NCBI RefSeq assembly: GCF_900476395.1
Contig: NZ_UIHB01000005.1
Location: forward strand, 372,001 to 436,000
Length of the DNA: 64,000 nucleotides
Direction: 5' to 3'
Source: Xanthomonas euroxanthea
GTDB lineage: Bacteria; Pseudomonadota; Gammaproteobacteria; Xanthomonadales; Xanthomonadaceae
The position numbers and the translations under genes were made by a program. How positions within the stretch are numbered: the stretch's first letter is position 1; every line of letters begins with the position of its first letter. This document shows positions 38,970 through 47,141 of this stretch, piece by piece. Under the pieces are notes generated by a model. It was not told the origin of the DNA and did not search any database. It worked only from the letters and a program-made list of their open reading frames with translations.

Positions 38970-40433
38970 ATGCAGACCGCCACACCCGACCGACTCCAAT
39001 GCGACCGCGCCCGCCTGGCGCGCGATGCGCGCTTCGACGGGCTGTTCTTCACGGCGGTGCGCAGCACCGGCATCTACTGCCGCCCGGTGTGCCCGGCACC
39101 GCCGCCCAAGCCGGGCAACATCAGCTATTACCCCAGCGCGGCGGCAGCCAGTGCCGCCGGCTACCGGCCGTGCCTGCGCTGCCGCCCCGAGCTGTCGCCG
39201 CAGGCGCAGCAGCACCTGGGCGAAGAGAGTGTGCAACGCGCATTGGCGATGATTGCCGACGGGGCCCTGCAGGAGCAGCCGGTGCAGACCCTGGCCGATG
39301 CGGTGGGCCTGAGCGCGCGCCAGCTGCAGCGGCAGTTCGTGCAGCAGCTCGGTGCCACCCCGATCCAGGTGCACGGCACGCGCCGGCTGCTGCTGGCCAA
39401 GCAGCTGCTGACCGAGACCGCATTGCCGGTGACCGAGGTCGCACTGGCGGCCGGCTTCAACAGCCTGCGTCGCTTCAATGCAGCCTTCCTGGAAGGCTGC
39501 GGGATGCCGCCATCGGCGCTGCGCAAGCAGCGTGCCGAGGTGCCGGGTGGTGCGTTGACCCTGCGCCTGGGCTATCGCCCGCCGCTGGACCTGCCGGCAA
39601 TGCTGGCGTTTCTGCAGCGCCGCGCGATTCCCGGTATCGAGCAGGTCGACGCCAGCGGCTACCGGCGTGTGATCGGCACCCCGGGCAACGCGACGCTGAT
39701 CGAGGTCAGCGCGGCGCCGCAGCGTGCGGAGTTGCTGCTGCGCATCGGCGCGACCGACCCGCGCCAGATCCCGCAGATCGTGCGGCGGGTGCGCCGGCTG
39801 TTCGATCTGGATGCAGACCTGCAGGCGGTGCACGCCACGCTGGCGGCCGAGCCGCTGCTGGCCGAGGCGATCGCGCGCCGCCCCGGCCTGCGCGTACCGG
39901 GTGGCTGGGACGGCTTCGAAGTGGCCGTGCGCGCCGTGCTGGGCCAGCAGATCAGCGTGGCCGGCGCGGCCACGCTGGCGGCGCGGCTGGTCGATCGGCA
40001 TGGCGGCCATCACGGGGAGATGCCGCCCGGCCTGGACCGCATCTTTCCGACCCCGGCACAGCTGGCCGAAGCGCCGCTGGAACAGCTCGGCCTGCCGCGT
40101 GCACGCGCCGCCACGTTGCGTGCGCTGGCATCGGCGTGTGCGCAAGGGCGGCTGCATTTCGGCGCCGGCCAGCGCCTGCCCGAATTCGTCGCCGCCTGCA
40201 CGGCCTTGCCCGGCATCGGGCCGTGGACTGCGCACTACATCGCCATGCGTGCGCTCTCGCATCCGGATGCGTTTCCGGCCGGCGACCTGATCCTGCAGCA
40301 GGTGCTCGGCACCCCCGAGCGCCTGAGCGAGCGTGCCACCGAAGCGCGCTCGCAGGCCTGGCGACCCTGGCGCGCCTACGCCGTGTTGCACCTTTGGCAT
40401 CTCGCTGTCGATCGCAAGGACACCTGTTCATGA
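38970..40433 (+). CDS. Ada-N / AraC / AlkA fusion, DNA-3-methyladenine glycosylase
   Basis: 487 residues: Ada zinc domain with C37, C41, C68 and C71 (residues 1-80), AraC-type helix-turn-helix (about 85-190), then an AlkA domain (about 200-487) with HhH LPGIGPWTAHYIAMRALSHPD and the catalytic Asp in AFPAGDLILQQ. The first Cys of the Ada domain should accept methyl from phosphotriesters, turning it into an activator, while AlkA excises 3-methyladenine. A regulator-repair enzyme in one chain; typical of actinobacteria and xanthomonads. Overlaps ogt by 4 bp. Confidence 0.93.
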   Translation: MQTATPDRLQCDRARLARDARFDGLFFTAVRSTGIYCRPVCPAPPPKPGNISYYPSAAAASAAGYRPCLRCRPELSPQAQQHLGEESVQRALAMIADGALQEQPVQTLADAVGLSARQLQRQFVQQLGATPIQVHGTRRLLLAKQLLTETALPVTEVALAAGFNSLRRFNAAFLEGCGMPPSALRKQRAEVPGGALTLRLGYRPPLDLPAMLAFLQRRAIPGIEQVDASGYRRVIGTPGNATLIEVSAAPQRAELLLRIGATDPRQIPQIVRRVRRLFDLDADLQAVHATLAAEPLLAEAIARRPGLRVPGGWDGFEVAVRAVLGQQISVAGAATLAARLVDRHGGHHGEMPPGLDRIFPTPAQLAEAPLEQLGLPRARAATLRALASACAQGRLHFGAGQRLPEFVAACTALPGIGPWTAHYIAMRALSHPDAFPAGDLILQQVLGTPERLSERATEARSQAWRPWRAYAVLHLWHLAVDRKDTCS

Positions 40434-40972
40434 GCACACTGCAGTACGACACCTTTCCCTCGCCGATCGGCGCACTCAGCGTGGCCGCCGATGCTGCCGG
40501 CGTGCACCACATCCTGTTCGCGCAGAACCGCTACGACGCGGTCGGCCGCGCGCGCTGGCAGCATGCCCCGGATGCGCCGCTGGTGCGCGAGGCGCGCGAA
40601 CAATTGCTCGATTACCTGCATGGCGGGCGGCGCAGCTTCGACCTGCCGTTGGCACCGACCGGCACGCCGTTCCAGCTGCAGGTCTGGCACACGCTGGCGC
40701 AGATTCCGTTCGGGCAGACCTGGAGCTATGCGCAACTCGCGCACGCGGTGGGACGCCCGGCCGCCAGCCGCGCGGTCGGCGCCGCCAATGGACGCAATCC
40801 ACTCCCGATCGTGCTGCCCTGCCATCGCGTGATCGGCGCCAATGGTGCGCTGACCGGCTTCGGCGGCGGCCTGCCGACCAAGCAGGCACTGTTGCAGCTG
40901 GAGGGCTGGTCACCGCGCCGGAGCGCGGCGGCCGACGACCTGTTCGCCGCATCCGCCACCGGCACGCGCTGA
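40430..40972 (+). CDS. ogt: Methylated-DNA--protein-cysteine methyltransferase
   Basis: 180 residues. The C-terminal domain has the active site LPCHRV (Cys131) and GFGGGLPTKQALLQLEG; the N-terminal ribonuclease-like domain is complete. It moves O6-methylguanine alkyl groups to its own Cys, a suicide repair reaction. ATG at 40430 lies in the Ada-AlkA stop (ATGA), so it is translationally coupled; together the two genes make a full alkylation response, with the methyltransferase separate from the Ada N-domain. Confidence 0.94.
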   Translation: MSTLQYDTFPSPIGALSVAADAAGVHHILFAQNRYDAVGRARWQHAPDAPLVREAREQLLDYLHGGRRSFDLPLAPTGTPFQLQVWHTLAQIPFGQTWSYAQLAHAVGRPAASRAVGAANGRNPLPIVLPCHRVIGANGALTGFGGGLPTKQALLQLEGWSPRRSAAADDLFAASATGTR

Positions 40973-41008
40973 CTTCGCGACGTCATTGCGAGGCCGTAAA
41001 CTGGCGCG

Positions 41009-42304
41009 ATGATCGATCGACGTCTTGTGTTTGCCGCGCTCGCACTGCTCGCGGCTTGTACCTCCCCCTCCCCTTCGCGTCACGCGCCAGCGCCCGTCGC
41101 CGCGGTGCCCGCCCCGGCGCACGCACCGCGCAACGATGCGCCGCACAGCGTGCTGCTGATCTCCATCGACGGCCTGCGCGCGGACATGCTCGATCGCGGC
41201 ATCACACCGCATCTGTCGCAGCTGGCGCACGACGGCGTGCGTGCGCGCTGGATGACGCCGTCGTACCCGTCGCTGACCTTTCCCAATCACTACACGCTGG
41301 TCACCGGCCTGCGACCGGACCACCACGGCATCGTGCACAACAGCATGCGCGATGCGACGCTGGGCGGCTTCTGGTTGAGCAAGCAGGATGCGGTCGGCGA
41401 TGCGCGCTGGTGGGGCGGCGAGCCGCTGTGGGTGGGCGCGGAAACGCACGGCCTGCATGCCGCGACTTGGTCGTGGCCGGGCAGCGAGGCGGCGATCGGC
41501 GGTGTGCGCCCCACGCGGTGGCGCCACTACGAAGAAGGCACCAGCCTGGACGCGCGCGTGGACGAGGTGCTGGGGTGGCTGGCCGCGTCCGGCGCCGACC
41601 GCAACCGCCTGGTCACGCTGTACTTCGAACACGTGGACGAAGCCGGCCACGACCACGGCCCGGAATCACGCCAATACGCCGACAGCGTGCGTGCGGTGGA
41701 TGGCGCGATCGGCCGGCTGCTGGCCGGCATGCAGCGCGACGGCACGCGCGAGCGCACCAACATCGTCGTGGTGTCCGACCACGGCATGGCCGAGGTGCCG
41801 CCCGGGCAGGCGATCAGCGTGCAGGACATGGTGCGGCCAGATATCGCCACCGCCGTGACCGAGGGGCAGGTGATCGGCTTTGCGCCATTGCCGGGACAGC
41901 AGGCCCGCGCCGAAGCCGGCCTGCTCGGCGCGCATGCGCAGTACGACTGCTGGCGCAAGACGGCGCTGCCCGCACGCTGGCACTACGGCACCCATCCGCG
42001 CATTCCGCCGATCGTGTGCCAGATGCACGAAGGCTGGGATGCACTGTTCCCGGACAAGCTGGCCAGGCGCCCGCGCGATCAGATGCGCGGCTCGCACGGC
42101 TTCGATCCGGCGCTGCCGTCGATGCGCGCGGTGTTCCTGGCGCAGGGCCCGGATCTGGCGCAGGGCAAGACCTTGCCGGGGTTCGACAACGTCGATGTGT
42201 ATGCGCTGATGACACGGTTGCTGGGCATTCCTGCCGCGCCCAACGATGGCAATCCCGCCACGCTGCTGCCGGCCTTGCGCGTGCCGCCGGCCGATACGCG
42301 CTGA
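41009..42304 (+). CDS. Nucleotide pyrophosphatase/phosphodiesterase (NPP), lipoprotein
   Basis: 431 residues. Lipobox LAAC (Cys17), then an alkaline-phosphatase-superfamily domain. The residues known to build the bimetal zinc site in the X. axonopodis pv. citri NPP structure fall at identical numbers: D54, nucleophile T90 (SLTFPNHY), N111, D210, H214, D257, H258 and H363. NPP hydrolyses phosphodiesters such as nucleotide pyrophosphates in the periplasm. ATG at 41009, 36 bp after ogt. The physiological substrate in the plant pathogen is unknown. Confidence 0.96.
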   Translation: MIDRRLVFAALALLAACTSPSPSRHAPAPVAAVPAPAHAPRNDAPHSVLLISIDGLRADMLDRGITPHLSQLAHDGVRARWMTPSYPSLTFPNHYTLVTGLRPDHHGIVHNSMRDATLGGFWLSKQDAVGDARWWGGEPLWVGAETHGLHAATWSWPGSEAAIGGVRPTRWRHYEEGTSLDARVDEVLGWLAASGADRNRLVTLYFEHVDEAGHDHGPESRQYADSVRAVDGAIGRLLAGMQRDGTRERTNIVVVSDHGMAEVPPGQAISVQDMVRPDIATAVTEGQVIGFAPLPGQQARAEAGLLGAHAQYDCWRKTALPARWHYGTHPRIPPIVCQMHEGWDALFPDKLARRPRDQMRGSHGFDPALPSMRAVFLAQGPDLAQGKTLPGFDNVDVYALMTRLLGIPAAPNDGNPATLLPALRVPPADTR

Positions 42305-42347
42305 GTGACGCGTCGCGGCGGCGCTGCGTGGATGCGACAATGGCGCC

Positions 42348-43691
42348 ATGTCTGCTCCTGATCCCTCGCCGCGCCGGCTTCGGCTGCGGCCGTTGTTGTC
42401 CAGCGAAGGCTGGCGTCGCCGCGCCGCACTGTGGGGTGGCGCCATTGCAGTGGCACTGGTGGCGATCGTGTTCGCCAAGGCCAGCGACGCCGCCTTCCAG
42501 GTGTTCCAGCGCATCACCGCGCATTCGATCTGGTGGGCGCTGCTGCTGACGCCGGGCATCTTCGCCCTGCTGGCCTGGCTCACCTCCGGCGCGATGCGGC
42601 CTACGCGTGGCAGCGGCATTCCGCAGGTCATCGCGGCGCTGGAATATGACGACGCGGCATTCCGCCAGAGCAATCTGTCGCTGCGGGTGTCGATCGGCAA
42701 GCTTGCCCTGACCACCTTGTCGCTGCTCGGTGGCGCCTCGGTCGGCCGCGAAGGCCCCACCGTGCATGTCGGCGCCAGCCTGATGCATGTGTTCGGGCGC
42801 TGGTTCGGGTTCCATGATCCGCGCGAGCTCTCGCATTTCCTGCTGGCCGGCGGCGCTGCCGGTATCGCCGCAGCGTTCAACACGCCGCTGGCCGGGGTGG
42901 TGTTTGCGATCGAGGAATTGAGCGGGCGCTTCGAACACCGCTTCTCCGGCACCCTGCTGACCGCGGTGATCGTCGGCGGCGTGGTGTCGCTGGGCCTGCT
43001 GGGCAACTACACCTACTTCGGCAAGGTGGCGGTGGCCTTGCCGCTGGGCCAGGCCTGGCTGGCGATCGCGCTCTGCGGCTGCGTGGCCGGCCTGCTCGGC
43101 GGCATCTTCGCGCGCCTGGTGCTGGCCAGCGTCGGCGGCAAGCCACGCTGGCTGGCGGCGTTGCGCCAGCGCCATCCGGTGCTGCTGGCCGCGCTGTGCG
43201 GCGTGGCTCTGGTTGGCCTGGCGCTGGTGTTCGGGCAGGGCGCGTTCGGCACCGGCTACGAGCAGGCGCGCAGCCTGGTGCAGGGCCACGCGGTGGTCGG
43301 CCACGAATTCGGGCTGATGAAGCTGCTGGCCAACCTGGTCTCGTACCTGGCCGGCATTCCGGGCGGCCTGTTCTCGCCGGCGCTGGCGGTGGGTGCCGGC
43401 ATCGGCCACAACCTGTCGGTGCTGATGCCGGGCGTGGACCCGCGCACCTTCGTGCTGCTGGGCATGTGCGCGTATCTGACCGGCGTGACCCAGGCGCCAC
43501 TGACCTCGGCGGTGATCTCGCTGGAACTGACCGACACCAGCCAGATGCTGCTGCCGATCCTGGCCACCGTGCTGATTGCGCGTGCCATGTCCGGGCTGGT
43601 GTGCAGGACGCCGATCTATCGCGGCCTGGCCGAACAGTTGCTGGCGCCGACGCCGACACACCCACCGCAGGCTGCGGCAGCGCCGCACTAA
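42348..43691 (+). CDS. clcA: CLC-family chloride transporter
   Basis: 447 residues with the CLC signature loops: GSGIP at 88-92, GREGP at 133-137 (gating Glu135), AAAFNTPLAGVVFAIEEL and GIPGGLFSPALAVGAGIGHN. Gating Glu and selectivity loops are intact, so Cl-/H+ exchange or a channel is expected. Length (447) is right for a bacterial CLC without CBS domains. ATG at 42348, 43 bp after NPP, so it may share that transcript. Confidence 0.92.
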   Translation: MSAPDPSPRRLRLRPLLSSEGWRRRAALWGGAIAVALVAIVFAKASDAAFQVFQRITAHSIWWALLLTPGIFALLAWLTSGAMRPTRGSGIPQVIAALEYDDAAFRQSNLSLRVSIGKLALTTLSLLGGASVGREGPTVHVGASLMHVFGRWFGFHDPRELSHFLLAGGAAGIAAAFNTPLAGVVFAIEELSGRFEHRFSGTLLTAVIVGGVVSLGLLGNYTYFGKVAVALPLGQAWLAIALCGCVAGLLGGIFARLVLASVGGKPRWLAALRQRHPVLLAALCGVALVGLALVFGQGAFGTGYEQARSLVQGHAVVGHEFGLMKLLANLVSYLAGIPGGLFSPALAVGAGIGHNLSVLMPGVDPRTFVLLGMCAYLTGVTQAPLTSAVISLELTDTSQMLLPILATVLIARAMSGLVCRTPIYRGLAEQLLAPTPTHPPQAAAAPH

Positions 43692-43715
43692 ACCAGCGGC
43701 GTCGATGCGGGACAT

Positions 43716-43742
43716 AAAAAAACGCGGCGCAAGCGCCGCGTT
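43716..43742 (-). terminator. Rho-independent terminator of THX
   Basis: Stem AACGCGGCGC (43721-43730) and GCGCCGCGTT (43733-43742). An A-run on the plus strand gives the U-tract on the minus-strand transcript. It lies 25 bp past the THX stop and might also serve the clcA message. Confidence 0.85.
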
Positions 43743-43767
43743 CTGGTGTCGCGAAGCGGGCTAGGGA

Positions 43768-43950
43768 TCAGCCGGCCTTGGCAACGGTCTTCTTGGCAAC
43801 AGCCTTCTTGGCCGGCGCCTTGACCACGCCCTTCTTGGCAACCGGGGCAGCTGCACCCACGACGACCTTGCTCACCGCGTGCGAACGCGAATTGCCGTAG
43901 CTGGAATTGTAGCGCTTGCCCTTGGCGGTCTTGCGGTCACCCTTACCCAT
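43768..43950 (-). CDS. 30S ribosomal protein THX
   Basis: 60 residues. N-terminus MGKGDRKTAKGKRYNSSYGNSR is the THX signature, a short basic peptide bound in the 30S head. The second half is a Lys/Ala-rich run (VKAPAKKAVAKKTVAK) longer than the classic about 27-residue Thermus protein, similar to other proteobacterial homologues. ATG at 43950 with AGGAG upstream. Terminator follows. Confidence 0.9.
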   Translation of the reverse strand: MGKGDRKTAKGKRYNSSYGNSRSHAVSKVVVGAAAPVAKKGVVKAPAKKAVAKKTVAKAG

Positions 43951-44086
43951 GTTCGTCGACTCCTGAATGTGAATACTGAATACAAAATCCCCGCGCTGAA
44001 CACGGGTCTGGCGAGGTTTACGCCGGCGGCGCCCTCGCGCAAGGCCGGCAAGCCTACCACGTAGGCCCCTGCCCGCGCAGCCCGGG

Positions 44087-44503
44087 CTAGTGGACGCAGC
44101 TGGCGTCGTGGACGTGGGCGTGCCCGTGATTCAGACGCAGATTGACCAGGTGGGCGATGCCGACCAGCGCGCCGCCGAGCGTCATCACCACGGCATGCGG
44201 CAGCACCGCGTGATGCAGCGGGTCGTACAGCAGGCCGGCCCACAGCAACAACAGGCCCGGCAGCAGCAGCGCCAGCGCATGCAGCGCCTTGTGCCGGCGA
44301 TAGCCCAGTACCAGGCTGAACAGGCCCAGCAGCGTCACGAACACCACGATGGCCCGTTCGACCCCGTCGCCCAGCCAGAACGACAGGCCCAGGGACGGGG
44401 CCAGGGCCAGCACCAGCGGCAGCACCGCGCAATGCACGGCGCACAGCAGCGAACCGGTCGCACCGAAGCGGTCGAGCACATGGCGAAGAGACGGTAGAGG
44501 CAT
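44087..44503 (-). CDS. MerC-family inner-membrane protein, Zur-linked
   Basis: 138 residues with four hydrophobic helices and the MerC motif SLLCAVHCAVLPL (C21, C25). The C-terminus is His-rich: HGHAHVHDASCVH, a plausible metal ligand. No mer operon is near, so mercury transport is unlikely; divergence from a ZnuD-like receptor, with a Zur-like box 28 bp upstream of its ATG, suggests inner-membrane zinc movement. ATG at 44503 with TGGAAG ahead. Confidence 0.85.
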   Translation of the reverse strand: MPLPSLRHVLDRFGATGSLLCAVHCAVLPLVLALAPSLGLSFWLGDGVERAIVVFVTLLGLFSLVLGYRRHKALHALALLLPGLLLLWAGLLYDPLHHAVLPHAVVMTLGGALVGIAHLVNLRLNHGHAHVHDASCVH

Positions 44504-44530
44504 GACTTCCAGCAGGGGCTCGCGGCGATG

Positions 44531-44545
44531 TGGAATAATATAACA
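44531..44545. promoter_or_regulatory. Zur-like operator ahead of the MerC gene
   Basis: TGGAATAATATAACA matches the Zur palindrome core TGTTATANTATAACA at 12 of 14 defined positions. It lies 28 bp upstream of the MerC-family ATG. The half TATAACA is exact. Confidence 0.6.
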
Positions 44546-44631
44546 TCTTCCTTGTTCCAGGCCCGCACCACTGCATCGCGCAGCTGAGCGGGTCCCGCCG
44601 TCGGCGCAGTGGCCAAGCTGCGCCTTATCGT

Positions 44632-44646
44632 TGATATAAAGTAACA
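44632..44646. promoter_or_regulatory. Zur-like operator ahead of the ZnuD-like gene
   Basis: TGATATAAAGTAACA matches the same core at 11 of 14 defined positions. It ends 20 bp before the receptor ATG. Its centre is 101 bp from that of the MerC-side box. Confidence 0.5.
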
Positions 44647-44666
44647 ACCACAGAGTCCGGCCCGCC

Positions 44667-46733
44667 ATGCACCCTCGCCCCGTTTTCTCGTTTCGTCGCT
44701 CCACCCTCTCGCTGGCCTTGACCAGCCTGCTGACGCCCGCCCTGGCCATGGCCGCGGACGCGCCGGCGGTTGCCGACCCGCAGACCCCGCCCAGCTCGGA
44801 CACGCGCCACGACGCCACCGCTTCCAGTGGCCGCCACATCAAGGACCTGGACAAGGTCGTCGTTACCGCCAGCCCGCTGCGCGATGCGGCCGGCGAGCTG
44901 AGCCGCCCGGTCGAAGTGCTGGCCGGCGAACGCCTGGACGAAGTGCGCAGTTCCAGCCTGGGCGAAACCGTGGCCAGCCTGCCCGGCGTGCAGAGTTCCA
45001 ACTTCGGCCCCGGCGTCGGCCGGCCGATCATCCGTGGCCTGGACGGCCCGCGCGTGGCGGTGCTGCGCGACGGCCTGTCCACCCAGGACGTGTCCACGGT
45101 CAGCCAGGATCACTCGCCGGCGATCGAGCCGTTCCTGGCCAACCAGATCGAAGTGCTCAAGGGTCCGTCCACGCTGCTGTACGGCTCCGGCGCGATCGGC
45201 GGCGTGGTCAACGTGGTCGACGGACGCATTGCCGAAACCCCGGTGGACGGCTTCAGCGGCCGCGCCGAAGTGCGCTTCGACGGCGGCGACAAGGACGGCA
45301 ACACCGACATGTTCCGCGTCGATGCCGGCAACGGCAGCGGCCTGTCGATCCATGCCGACGGCGTGTACCGCAACCAGAACGATTACGACACCCCGCAAGG
45401 ACGCCAGGCCAATTCCTGGATCGACTCCAAGGTCGGCTCGGTCGGCGCCTCGCTGTCCGGCGACTGGGGCTTCGTCGGCCTGTCGGCCTCGCGCTTCCGC
45501 GACAACTACGGCAACCCCGGCGAGCCGGGCGATCTGTCGATCGGCGAGCGCGGGGTGTCGTTGAAGCTGCAGCAGGACCGCTACGACCTCAAGGGCGGGC
45601 TGACCGATCCCTGGGGCGAAGGCAGTGCAGTGCGCTACAGCTTCGGCCACACCGATTACGCGCATACCGAATTCGAAGGCGAAGAAGTGGGCACCGTGTT
45701 CACCAAGCGCGCCAACGAAGGCCGCGTGGAGGCCTCCTTCACCTTCGGCGGCGGCTGGCAGACCGCATTCGGCCTGCAGGGCAGCGACACCACCTTCCAG
45801 GCAGTGGGCGAAGAATCCTTCGTCCCCAAGACCGACACCCGCTCGCTGGGCGTGTTCGGCGTTGCGCGCAACAGCTGGGACCGCGTCACCGCCGAAATCG
45901 GCGCGCGCGTGGACAAGGTCAAGTACACCACCGACATCGGCGTGGACCGCGACTTCACCCCGACCAGCTTCTCGGCCAGCGGCGGTTTCCGCTTCAACGA
46001 ACAGTGGCGCCTGACCGCCAACCTCGACCATGCCGAGCGCGCGCCGGCCGAGGAGGAGCTGTTCGCCAACGGCCCGCATATCGCCACCCTCGCCTACGAG
46101 ATCGGCGATGCGGACCTGAAGACCGAGAAGGCCAACCAAGCCGAGCTGGGGCTGAACTTCCAGAACACCTGGGTGGATGCCAAGATCGCTGCGTACTACA
46201 ACCGCTACAACGACTTCGTCTACATCGTCGATACCGGCGGCCAGTGGTTCAACGAAGAGGACAACGACTTCCTGCCGATCCGCCAGTGGACGCAGAACGA
46301 TGCGGTTTTCCACGGTTTCGAGGGCGAGGCCACCTTCCATCTGGCCGACAACGACACCGGCGCGTGGGACCTGCGCGTGTTCGGCGACACCGTGCGTGCA
46401 CGCCTGAAGGATGGCGGCAACCTGCCGCGCATCGCCCCGGGCCGTGTCGGCGCGCAGATGCGCTGGAATGCCGATGCATGGCGCGCCTCACTCGGTGCCA
46501 CCCGCACCATGAAGCAGGACAAGGTGGCAGTGAACGAAACCCCGACCGACGGCTACACGTTCGTCGATGCGCATCTGGCCTACCACGTGGACCGCGGCAG
46601 CAATGCGTGGGAAGTGTTCCTGGACGGCAACAACCTGACCAACCAGGACGCACGCGTGCACACCTCCTTCCTCAAGGACGATGTGTTGCTTCCCGGCCGC
46701 AGCGCCTCGTTCGGCGTGCGCATGTTCTTCTGA
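44667..46733 (+). CDS. znuD: ZnuD-like TonB-dependent outer-membrane receptor
   Basis: 688 residues. Signal peptide, TonB-box region DKVVVTASP (about 70-80), plug domain with VGRPIIRGLDGPRVAVLRDG and VEVLKGPSTLLYGSGAIGGVVNVVD-like sequence, then a 22-strand barrel ending in SASFGVRMFF. The plug segment SQDHSPAIEPFLANQIEVLKG with its DH pair is typical of ZnuD zinc receptors. Acts with TonB-ExbBD. A Zur-like box 20 bp upstream and divergence from MerC support zinc uptake. Confidence 0.88.
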   Translation: MHPRPVFSFRRSTLSLALTSLLTPALAMAADAPAVADPQTPPSSDTRHDATASSGRHIKDLDKVVVTASPLRDAAGELSRPVEVLAGERLDEVRSSSLGETVASLPGVQSSNFGPGVGRPIIRGLDGPRVAVLRDGLSTQDVSTVSQDHSPAIEPFLANQIEVLKGPSTLLYGSGAIGGVVNVVDGRIAETPVDGFSGRAEVRFDGGDKDGNTDMFRVDAGNGSGLSIHADGVYRNQNDYDTPQGRQANSWIDSKVGSVGASLSGDWGFVGLSASRFRDNYGNPGEPGDLSIGERGVSLKLQQDRYDLKGGLTDPWGEGSAVRYSFGHTDYAHTEFEGEEVGTVFTKRANEGRVEASFTFGGGWQTAFGLQGSDTTFQAVGEESFVPKTDTRSLGVFGVARNSWDRVTAEIGARVDKVKYTTDIGVDRDFTPTSFSASGGFRFNEQWRLTANLDHAERAPAEEELFANGPHIATLAYEIGDADLKTEKANQAELGLNFQNTWVDAKIAAYYNRYNDFVYIVDTGGQWFNEEDNDFLPIRQWTQNDAVFHGFEGEATFHLADNDTGAWDLRVFGDTVRARLKDGGNLPRIAPGRVGAQMRWNADAWRASLGATRTMKQDKVAVNETPTDGYTFVDAHLAYHVDRGSNAWEVFLDGNNLTNQDARVHTSFLKDDVLLPGRSASFGVRMFF

Positions 46734-47141
46734 CGGTACCTCTCTCCCGCCGTCATAAGCGAGGCCGCCTTCGGGCGGCCTCGTCATGTGTCAGCTTGCG
46801 CAGCCGGCTGGTGGTCGCACGGCAGAAAACAGCTGCATGTGCAGACGGTACGTGATGCGCTTGGCACCGGTTGCGATCGGGCAGGACGCCTTCTTTCCCG
46901 GTCCGTGCACCGCTGCGCAGGGCCGGCAACTGCGTTGCCTGGCTGCCGACCAGCCCGCCATCGCGGTCTGCCGCTGATGCGGCGCACAACAGCTTTTGCC
47001 CCGGCTTCCATTAGAACGGCAGCACGCACTGCATGCGCGCGTTGCCGTTCCGGCGCGCTCCTGTGCGGCACATCACCTTTCCGGCGCTCGCCCGCGTTTT
47101 GCGGGGCTTGCGTCGATCGCTGCGATTGAAGGAGAGCACGC
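46734..47141. other. 408-bp gap between two TonB receptors
   Basis: Holds the 46760-46783 hairpin. No supported gene in the rest. The last 40 bp contain the GAAGGAGAG ribosome site of the next gene; a promoter for it should lie here. Confidence 0.6.
46760..46783 (+). terminator. Terminator-like hairpin after znuD
   Basis: CGAGGCCGCC-TTCG-GGCGGCCTCG: 10-bp perfect stem with the very stable UUCG loop, 26 bp past the stop. A T-run is missing, so efficiency is uncertain. Confidence 0.6.

Noticed and set aside
44527..44547. GATGT-N11-ACATC as the Zur operator
   Set aside because: Spacing is 2 bp longer than the Zur palindrome; the 15-bp core at 44531-44545 fits better.
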